Part shown: in pieces, positions 58,049 to 64,000 of the stretch
Position numbering within the stretch: the first letter of the stretch is position 1
Layout: each line of letters begins with the position of its first letter
From: Tateyamaria sp. syn59
Lineage (GTDB): Bacteria > Pseudomonadota > Alphaproteobacteria > Rhodobacterales > Rhodobacteraceae
DNA: 64,000 nucleotides
Assembly (NCBI RefSeq): GCF_007995245.1
Contig: NZ_VCBA01000002.1
Span: forward strand, 124,001-188,000
Direction: 5' to 3'
Made by a program: the position numbers and the translations under genes
Notes under the pieces: generated by a model
The model's input: the letters and a program-made list of their open reading frames with translations, nothing else
The model's database searches: none
What the model was told of the DNA's origin: nothing

Positions 58049-58351
58049 ATGACTGACAAGACTTTGACGCGCATGGACCTGAGCGAAGCTGTATTTCGCG
58101 AGGTTGGATTGTCGCGGAACGAAAGTGCGCAACTGGTTGAAAGCGTGCTGGATCACATGTCCGACGCTCTCGTGCGGGGCGAACAGGTCAAGATTTCGTC
58201 CTTCGGCACATTCTCGGTGCGTGACAAGTCGGCGCGCGTGGGGCGCAATCCCAAAACCGGTGAAGAAGTGCCGATCAATCCACGCCGCGTGCTGACCTTT
58301 CGCCCTTCGCATTTGATGAAGGACCGCGTGGCCGCAGGCAACAAGTCTTGA
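58049..58351 (+). CDS. ihfA: Integration host factor alpha subunit
   Basis: A 100-residue HU/IHF-fold DNA-bending protein. The beta-arm region [36 protein letters not shown] is of the IhfA type. The ATG at 58049 follows GGGGAGATC. The standard alphaproteobacterial order plsX-fabH-ihfA-merR is kept, apart from the inserted AraC gene. Confidence 0.95.
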   Translation: MTDKTLTRMDLSEAVFREVGLSRNESAQLVESVLDHMSDALVRGEQVKISSFGTFSVRDKSARVGRNPKTGEEVPINPRRVLTFRPSHLMKDRVAAGNKS

Positions 58352-58355
58352 GCGC

Positions 58356-59624
58356 ATGACCAAATCCGCAGACGCCTTTCGCACAATTTCTGAAGTGGCA
58401 GAGTGGCTGGGGGTTCAGACCCACGTGCTGCGGTTTTGGGAAAGCAAGTTCACACAAGTAAAGCCCGTCAAGCGGGCTGGCGGGCGGCGGTATTACCGTC
58501 CTGCCGACATGTTACTGTTGGGGGGTATCCGCAAGCTGCTGCACGAGGATGGGCTGACCATCAAGGGCGTGCAGAAGATATTGCGCGAGGAAGGCATGGC
58601 GCATGTGGCCGACATGTCGCCGCCTCTGGATGCCGAAACCGACGCGCAGCTGGACGCCGATCTGACCGCGCGGATGGACGAGGATGTCGAACAGCCGCCC
58701 GTTGAGGCAGAGGTTGTGTCCTTTATGCCGCCGCCCAACGCGAAGACAGATGCGCCTGTTGCGGAAGCGACGCCTCCGGAGCCGGAGCCCGCATCGACCG
58801 AGCCGGAGGATATGTCGCCCGAGCCAGAGATCACACGGCCCGATCCAGCATCTGCTGGAGACATGGCGCCCCTGCCCTCGTTTCTGCGCACCCCGGCGCC
58901 ACCCGCCGGTGAAGCCGATATGGACACCGATGAGCAACAAGGGCTGCCCTACCCGCCCTTTGTTGAAGATGTGCCTGCCGCATCGACCGAGACCCCGGTT
59001 GAATATGCCGACGATCCAGCGCCAGTACTCGCCGAAGAGGATGTGTCAGAGCCGGTGGAGTTCGCGCCGACGGACACGCCGCCGGAACCGGTGGACACTC
59101 ACATCGAGGATCAGGCGGAACCGCCGACCCCGCTTGACGATTCAGAATCCAAGGCGCCTAATGCAGAACTGCCTTTGGAGCCGACACTGGACTTTGGCGC
59201 CGATGCCGAAGGTACAGCAGATGAAGCGGCCGAACCTGTAGTTGAAGAAGAAGCAGCCGAGGTCTCGCTTGAACCGTCGATGGAGTTGGACGAACCGGCT
59301 GCCGACGCACCGGTCGCGGACGCCGATGAGCCGGCCAAACCAGCGCGTACGGGTTTGCCATCGTTCCTGGCCGACTACGCGGCGCCTGCCGATGAGGTTG
59401 CGCCGGACCCTGAGCCGGAAGAGGCAGCGCCACCACGCCCGCGTGTCGTGGATGTGCCGGACGACCCAGCGCCCGAGACAATCGCTGTTGCGCCGTCAGC
59501 CCTGACCAAGGCCTCGCGCGCAACACATCTGACGGACGGGCAGCGCACCATGATCAAACCGCTTCTGGATCAACTCATCGCGTTGCGCGACCAGATGGCC
59601 GACACCCGGCACACGCCGCGCTAA
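58356..59624 (+). CDS. MerR-family regulator with long acidic, proline-rich tail
   Basis: A 422-residue protein. A MerR DNA-binding domain fills the first 85 residues ([42 protein letters not shown], then [14 protein letters not shown]). About 290 residues of Pro/Glu/Ala/Asp-rich low-complexity sequence follow, with no fold motif, then a final helical segment ([23 protein letters not shown]). MerR of this type is the usual gene after ihfA; the tail length varies between species. It starts 4 bp after the ihfA stop. Confidence 0.9.
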   Translation: MTKSADAFRTISEVAEWLGVQTHVLRFWESKFTQVKPVKRAGGRRYYRPADMLLLGGIRKLLHEDGLTIKGVQKILREEGMAHVADMSPPLDAETDAQLDADLTARMDEDVEQPPVEAEVVSFMPPPNAKTDAPVAEATPPEPEPASTEPEDMSPEPEITRPDPASAGDMAPLPSFLRTPAPPAGEADMDTDEQQGLPYPPFVEDVPAASTETPVEYADDPAPVLAEEDVSEPVEFAPTDTPPEPVDTHIEDQAEPPTPLDDSESKAPNAELPLEPTLDFGADAEGTADEAAEPVVEEEAAEVSLEPSMELDEPAADAPVADADEPAKPARTGLPSFLADYAAPADEVAPDPEPEEAAPPRPRVVDVPDDPAPETIAVAPSALTKASRATHLTDGQRTMIKPLLDQLIALRDQMADTRHTPR

Positions 59625-59654
59625 AAGAACCCGACGACCCGTGCCAATTCCCCC

Positions 59655-59682
59655 TTGCCCCCGGCCAGAAATCGGGTATGAC
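59655..59682 (+). promoter_or_regulatory. Promoter of tRNA-Pro
   Basis: TTGCCC (59655-59660) and TATGAC (59677-59682) with a 16-bp gap, 12 bases before the tRNA 5' end. Confidence 0.5.
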
Positions 59683-59693
59683 ACCCCTCACGT

Positions 59694-59770
59694 CGGGCTA
59701 TGGCGCAGCCTGGTAGCGCGTCCGTCTGGGGGACGGAAGGTCGCAGGTTCGAGTCCTGCTAGCCCGACCA
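59694..59770 (+). tRNA. tRNA-Pro (GGG)
   Basis: A complete 77-base cloverleaf. The acceptor stem CGGGCTA (59694-59700) pairs with TAGCCCG (59760-59766). The anticodon stem TCCGT/ACGGA encloses the loop CTGGGGG, giving anticodon GGG. The T arm is GCAGGTTCGAGTCCTGC, and the 3' CCA (59768-59770) is encoded. Confidence 0.97.
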
Positions 59771-59837
59771 CTACACACCGCCCCGGCGCTACGGGGTCGC
59801 TGACACGAAGCCTCGCACAGATGACAAAGGGGGCAAC

Positions 59838-60920
59838 ATGATCGGCGTTCTTCCAGATACAGAACTGCAGGCAATGATAGATCGTGACGAGATCACGGCA
59901 GAGCCCGCTGTCATGTCCGCACAGATCCAACCCGCCAGCCTTGATCTGCGTTTGGGCACCGTGGCCTACCGCGTGCGTGCGTCGTTCCTGGCGGGCCACG
60001 GGCAGCGCGTGGCCGACCGTCTGACCGAGTTCCAGATGCACGAGGTGGATCTGACCGGCGGTGCGGTGCTGGAAAAGGGCTGCGTCTATGTCGTGCCGCT
60101 GATGGAGGGCCTGAACCTGCCCGCCGATGTTCAGGCGGTGGCCAATGCCAAAAGCTCGACCGGGCGGCTGGATCTTCTGACCCGTACAATCACGGATGGC
60201 GGGACTGAGTTCGACCGTATCACGCCGGGCTATAGCGGCCCGCTTTTTGCTGAGATTTGCCCACGGTCGTTTTCTGTGCTCGTGCGGCCAGGCATGCGGC
60301 TGAACCAGATCCGGTTTCGCGCGGGTCAAGCCGTTCTGGATGACGCCACGCTTGCCATGCTGCATGCAGAAACACCGCTGGTCAACGAGGACGCTGTCAT
60401 TGACGACGGCCTGGGCTTTTCCGTCGACCTGCGCTTGCCCGATACAACGCTGGTCGGCTACCGGGCCAAACCGCATACCGGGGTCATCGATCTGGACAGT
60501 ATTGGCCACTATGACCCCGCCGAGTTCTGGGAAGAGGTGCACGCCCGCGATGGGCATATCATCCTGGACCCCGGTGCGTTCTACATCCTGGTGAGCCGCG
60601 AGGCCGTGCATATCCCGCCGGACTTTGCCGCCGAAATGGCACCATATCTGGCGATGGTCGGCGAGTTTCGCGTGCATTACGCGGGCTTTTTTGACCCGGG
60701 CTTTGGCCATGATGCGGCCGGGGGCACGGGCTCGCGGGGGGTGCTTGAGGTGCGGTGCCACGAGGCACCCTTCGTGCTGGAGCACGGGCAGATCGTGGGT
60801 CGGCTGATTTACGAGCGTATGGCGGCGCGGCCTGCACAGCTTTACGGCGCGGGCATCGCGTCGAACTACCAGGGTCAGGGTCTCAAGCTGTCCAAGCACT
60901 TTGCAGCACCACGACACTAG
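59838..60920 (+). CDS. dcd: 2'-Deoxycytidine 5'-triphosphate deaminase (long form)
   Basis: A 360-residue protein formed by two dUTPase-fold halves (IQPASLDLRLGTVAYRVR and GFSVDLRLPDTTLVGYRAKP), as in the alphaproteobacterial long-form Dcd. Catalytic-type stretches are ANAKSSTGRLDLL and RITPGYSGPLFAEI. It makes dUTP from dCTP for thymidylate synthesis. It starts 68 bp after the tRNA and overlaps the convergent membrane-protein gene by four bases. Confidence 0.9.
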   Translation: MIGVLPDTELQAMIDRDEITAEPAVMSAQIQPASLDLRLGTVAYRVRASFLAGHGQRVADRLTEFQMHEVDLTGGAVLEKGCVYVVPLMEGLNLPADVQAVANAKSSTGRLDLLTRTITDGGTEFDRITPGYSGPLFAEICPRSFSVLVRPGMRLNQIRFRAGQAVLDDATLAMLHAETPLVNEDAVIDDGLGFSVDLRLPDTTLVGYRAKPHTGVIDLDSIGHYDPAEFWEEVHARDGHIILDPGAFYILVSREAVHIPPDFAAEMAPYLAMVGEFRVHYAGFFDPGFGHDAAGGTGSRGVLEVRCHEAPFVLEHGQIVGRLIYERMAARPAQLYGAGIASNYQGQGLKLSKHFAAPRH

Positions 60921-62152
60921 GACGGGTCGGGCTGCGCTGTCGGTTCGACTGCCTTGTCCTTTGTTTCGGCGGGTGCATCGGGTTTGAAGATGCGCTTGCC
61001 CGCCGCCTGGATCGAGGCAAAGGCATCTTCGGCCATAAAGCCGGACAGAAAGGCGATGAACGCCACCGTATAGGGGCTGAGTTCGACGTCATTGGCGGGG
61101 CCGCTGCCTTGGGTCAGGGCCAACATCCCTGCCCCGGAGAACAGAAAGATGGCGATGGCCGCCGCGATCCCTTCTCCGACATTGACGAACAGGCGGGACA
61201 GGGTCAGTTCACTCGCGGTCTTGCTGGAGTAATACCTGCGCGAAAAGGCGACCACAGTGCCAAGGCCCCCGGCGGCAATGGTCACGATCAGCGTTAGAAA
61301 GATAGTGGGAAAGCTGACAAAGCGCATCAGGATGTCGGGGAAGATCGGAAAGTTCAGCGACAGTGCCGACAGCCGTGCGCGCGCCGGATCGCCCGGTCCA
61401 AGCGTGTTTTGCAATGCCTGGATCTGTTCATCATGGGCCGTCCAACGCAGGCGCAATTCGTCAATCTGGGCCTGAAGCGCCTCTTTCTCCGCTTTGATCG
61501 CAAGGGATGCAGTGTTGGCGCTGTCGACCTCTTTGGACAGGCTGTCCAACTTGATCAGGGTTTCTTCGTGAAATGCCGTGTAGCGATCTGTCGTGTCCAG
61601 ATCGACATCACTGGCCTCTAGCCCATCGCCCAGCGTGCGCAGCAGCGCCCGAAGTTGCAAGTCCGCGGTTGTCGCGCGCAGATTAACTGCTTCTTCGGCA
61701 ACGGCCTTGTGCAGATTTTCCAGTGTTGTGTCGTAGATCAGGCGTTGAGGACCGCCAAGATCGTATTGGTATTCGGAGAGCTTGCCCAGCGTGGCATCGA
61801 CCTCGGCCCGAAGCGCCCGTTTGGTGATTGCGATTGTGCCAAAGGACTTGCTGTGTCGGCTTTCAATGTCGGACATATCGGCAGCTTGAACCTGGATGTC
61901 CTCGGTGATCCGCGCCTTGGCCCGTTCCAGGTCCTGTTCACGCTTGATGATGAACAGCAGGTTGTCGATATCCGACACGAGAGCCTGATTTTCTGAAACG
62001 GTCGAGGTGATCGGCTCGGCCTTCCACGCGGTGCGGTAGATGTAGCTGCCGAACCCGATTGTGACGAAGAGAACAAAAACGACATATAACCCGATCACCG
62101 TCACACCAAGCGACACGGATGACACAAACAGGCCCGGTGTACGATCTGCCAT
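60917..62152 (-). CDS. Membrane protein with long coiled-coil domain
   Basis: A 411-residue protein. One N-terminal span (about 12-37) is followed by about 220 residues of helical coiled-coil (ITKRALRAEVDATLGKLSEYQY..., IKAEKEALQAQIDELRLRWTAHDEQIQAL). At least three C-terminal spans follow (FPTIFLTLIVTIAAGGLGTVV, GEGIAAAIAIFLFSGAGMLALTQ, YTVAFIAFLSGFMAEDAF). Repeats or enzymatic motifs are absent. The start at 62152 gives a clean membrane segment. I do not recognise a named family. Confidence 0.75.
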   Translation of the reverse strand: MADRTPGLFVSSVSLGVTVIGLYVVFVLFVTIGFGSYIYRTAWKAEPITSTVSENQALVSDIDNLLFIIKREQDLERAKARITEDIQVQAADMSDIESRHSKSFGTIAITKRALRAEVDATLGKLSEYQYDLGGPQRLIYDTTLENLHKAVAEEAVNLRATTADLQLRALLRTLGDGLEASDVDLDTTDRYTAFHEETLIKLDSLSKEVDSANTASLAIKAEKEALQAQIDELRLRWTAHDEQIQALQNTLGPGDPARARLSALSLNFPIFPDILMRFVSFPTIFLTLIVTIAAGGLGTVVAFSRRYYSSKTASELTLSRLFVNVGEGIAAAIAIFLFSGAGMLALTQGSGPANDVELSPYTVAFIAFLSGFMAEDAFASIQAAGKRIFKPDAPAETKDKAVEPTAQPDPS

Positions 62153-62249
62153 TGTCGAAATCCCCCAGTTTAACCAATGGGGTGACGCTACGGCAGCGTG
62201 CCCATGCAATCAACGGAGGTATTCCCGACCTGTTTGGTCGCGCGTCGCC

Positions 62250-62492
62250 CTATTCCTGCCCGTTCTTGGCAGCTTGGCGCGCCTGGCGGGCGGCACGGCG
62301 TGCGCGGCGCTGTTCGCGGACTTGCGCTTGCGTCGGCCCATCATTCGCCTGCGCCTCGGGCTGGGGTGGCGGCGCGGCCTTGGGCTGTCCCCGTCCGCGG
62401 CTTGCCCTGTTCACACCAGCGTCGATGCCTTTGTTGATCGCTTTGCGCATGACGATGCGCATGATCATATTGATGATCTGGTTCACATTCAT
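62250..62492 (-). CDS. Small basic hypothetical protein
   Basis: An 80-residue protein with a hydrophobic amphipathic N terminus (MNVNQIINMIMRIVMRKAINKGIDAGVN), a Pro/Ala-rich middle and an Arg/Ala-rich C terminus (REQRRARRAARQARQAAKNGQE). The ATG at 62492 follows AGGAG. It is 73 bp after scpB on the same strand, so may belong to the scpA-scpB operon. Function unknown. Confidence 0.7.
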   Translation of the reverse strand: MNVNQIINMIMRIVMRKAINKGIDAGVNRASRGRGQPKAAPPPQPEAQANDGPTQAQVREQRRARRAARQARQAAKNGQE

Positions 62493-62565
62493 CGGACTGC
62501 TCCTGCCATCTGGCTTGCGCGTAACATAGCAATGAATGTGACGTTTTTCAGGCCTTTTCGCCGGA

Positions 62566-63228
62566 TCAATCCTCGAAAAGCTCGGATTGCCCTTCTTCGC
62601 TTTCGTCTTCGGCCTCGGTTTCGGGGCCGGGCAGCGTGCCGGGCGGCGGACGGTTTTCCAGAAGCCCCGCAGCACGCAACTCCTTCAGGCCCGGCAGATC
62701 GCGGGCATTTTCCAACCCGAAATGATCAAGGAAAGACTGGGTGACTACGAAGGTCACAGGCCGACCAGGCGTCATCTTGCGGCGGCCAAAACGGATCCAT
62801 TCGAGTTCGAGAAGCTGGTCCACGGTGCCACGGCTGACGCTGACGCCGCGGATTTCCTCGATCTCAGCCCGTGTGACCGGTTGATGGTACGCGATGATGG
62901 CAAGCGTTTCGATGGCCGCCCGGCTCAGCTTGCGCGTCTCGACCGTTTCCTTTTGCATCAGGAACCCAAGGTCGGCAGCGGTGCGAATGGCCCAGGCGTC
63001 ACCCACTTTCATCACTTGCACGCCGCGCCCCTCGTAGCGTTTGCGGAGATACACAAGCGCCTCGGCCGCATCGCAGCCATGGGGCATGCGCGCCTCAAGT
63101 TCGCGCGTGGTGATGGGTTCGGCTGTGGCAAAGAGGATCGCTTCGACCATGCGCTCCTGTTCCGCCATGGGAGGGGCTTCGAACAGGCTTTCTTCTTGTT
63201 CATCAGGTTCTTCGGTCACGATGCTCAT
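62566..63228 (-). CDS. scpB: Chromosome segregation/condensation protein ScpB
   Basis: A 220-residue subunit of the SMC-ScpAB condensin. Two winged helices are visible: ERMVEAILFATAEPITTRELEARMP, and TRKLSRAAIETLAIIAYHQPVTRAEIEEIRGVSVSRGTVDQLLE with the usual RxTPGRP-like region KMTPGRPVTFVVT. The tail is acidic. It overlaps scpA by 26 bp. Confidence 0.95.
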   Translation of the reverse strand: MSIVTEEPDEQEESLFEAPPMAEQERMVEAILFATAEPITTRELEARMPHGCDAAEALVYLRKRYEGRGVQVMKVGDAWAIRTAADLGFLMQKETVETRKLSRAAIETLAIIAYHQPVTRAEIEEIRGVSVSRGTVDQLLELEWIRFGRRKMTPGRPVTFVVTQSFLDHFGLENARDLPGLKELRAAGLLENRPPPGTLPGPETEAEDESEEGQSELFED

Positions 63229-64000
63229 CTCTCTTGCGCAGTTGGATCGGCGCGAATGTCTCGGACTGGCGGATTTCGAGATGCCCTTCTTTCACCAGTT
63301 CCAAGCTGGCTGCAAAGGTGGCCGCAGTGGCAGAGCGGCGCTTGGCTGGGTCCATTTCCCAGCCTTCGGGCAGGTAAGACAAGATGTCGGTCCAGTCGCC
63401 TGCAAAGCCGATCAGCCCGCGCATCCGGTCGAGCGCCTGCTCCATCGTGAACACCGCGTCGCGGTCCATGACAAAGGGGCGGAATTCATCGCGGGTGCGG
63501 ATGCGGGCATAGCCCTGCATCAAATCGAGCAGGGTTGCAGAATAGGTGACCTTACGCACGCGTGTGACCATCTCGGACTGGCCACGGGCAAAGAAATCGC
63601 GGCCCAGCTGGTCACGCGCCATCAGGCGGGCGGCGGCGTCACGCATGGCTTGCAGACGTTCCAGTTGAAAGGCGAGATGTGCGGCCAATTCTTCGCCTGA
63701 AGGCCCTTCTTCTGCCGGATCGGGGGGTAATAGCAGGCGGGATTTGAGGAAGGCCAGCCAAGCGGCCATCACCAGATAATCGGCGGCCAATTCGAGACGC
63801 AGTTGCTTGGCCTTTTCTACAAAGGCGAGGTATTGGTGCGCCAGTTGCAGGACCGAGATTTTGCGCAGGTCGACCTTTTGCGTGCGGCTGAGCGTCAGAA
63901 GCAGGTCGAGCGGCCCCTCGAACCCATCGACATCTACGATCAGTGCCTCCGCCGCGAGGCGGTCGGCGACCGAAATCCGGTCTTCCTCGAATGTGTCTTC
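63203..64000 (-). CDS. scpA: Chromosome segregation/condensation protein ScpA (N terminus beyond window)
   Basis: About 265 codons of the kleisin subunit are present; the start lies beyond base 64000. Visible conserved parts are VDGFEGPLDLLLTLSRTQKVDLRKISVLQLAHQYLAFV at the N-terminal side (SMC neck binding), LRLELAADYLVMAAWLAFLKSRLLLPP, and the C-terminal winged helix. It bridges SMC heads and binds ScpB. Confidence 0.95.
   Translation of the reverse strand, partial: EDTFEEDRISVADRLAAEALIVDVDGFEGPLDLLLTLSRTQKVDLRKISVLQLAHQYLAFVEKAKQLRLELAADYLVMAAWLAFLKSRLLLPPDPAEEGPSGEELAAHLAFQLERLQAMRDAAARLMARDQLGRDFFARGQSEMVTRVRKVTYSATLLDLMQGYARIRTRDEFRPFVMDRDAVFTMEQALDRMRGLIGFAGDWTDILSYLPEGWEMDPAKRRSATAATFAASLELVKEGHLEIRQSETFAPIQLRKRDEHRDRRT

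Overview
The window is a contiguous, gene-dense stretch of chromosome from an alphaproteobacterium, almost certainly a marine member of the Rhodobacteraceae (Roseobacter group). The evidence is the dusB-ntrB-ntrC-ntrY-ntrX cluster with an NtrC that lacks the sigma-54 contact loop, ctrA next to sciP, the plsX-fabH-ihfA-merR order, an OlsB-type ornithine-lipid acyltransferase, a pyrrolysine-free MttB-family protein, families I associate mainly with Rhodobacteraceae (DUF6456, DUF6477, DUF1127), and uniformly high G+C codon use. No phage, insertion sequence, CRISPR array or rRNA operon is visible. The only tRNA found is tRNA-Pro(GGG).

Layout. 1-6 kb: nitrogen two-component systems and dusB, all on the minus strand. 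6.2-9.6 kb: ispD-ispF-pgpA-pncC, coupled by short overlaps, then amtB. 9.6-15.4 kb: an MmgE/PrpD protein, a COQ10/RatA-like protein, hpt, lipA, an outer-membrane protein and a DUF6456 regulator. 15.4-17.6 kb: DnaA-box-like repeats, a DUF6477 gene and an MttB homologue. 17.7-26.8 kb, all plus strand: guaA, two EamA exporters, a FadL-like porin, an orphan P-loop ATPase, metA, a hydrolase, ppk2 and a TetR regulator. 27.4-28.8 kb: a truncated hemoglobin overlapping an adenylate cyclase. 29-41.9 kb: an acyltransferase, DoxX, rplM-rpsI, a membrane/zinc-ribbon pair, a MocR regulator divergent from a DUF1127 gene, a CoA-ester cluster, trmFO, gluQ, hisI, a NifU-like scaffold and a soluble chemoreceptor. 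42-49 kb: recG-ligA, ctrA, sciP and mnmA. 49-54 kb: an SDR/acetyltransferase pair, an ABC-F ATPase, olsB and bamE. 54-60 kb: yceD-rpmF-plsX-fabH, then ihfA-merR and the tRNA. 60-64 kb: dcd, a coiled-coil membrane protein, a small basic protein and scpB-scpA.

How it fits together. Most genes are housekeeping: isoprenoid precursors, lipoate, GMP, methionine, histidine, phospholipid, tRNA modification and chromosome segregation. Regulation is the interesting layer: the Ntr systems with the ammonium channel, CtrA with its inhibitor SciP and recognisable CtrA-type sites, a globin/adenylate-cyclase pair that looks like a gas-to-cAMP switch, and a MocR regulator with palindromes at its own start and before a divergent DUF1127 gene. 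Items not captured by ordinary gene calling include a 49-residue lipoprotein, a 42-residue membrane peptide behind a CtrA-like site, a rod-shaped RNA hairpin before trmFO, a DUF5996 remnant, and a dispersed repeat that reaches into two genes.
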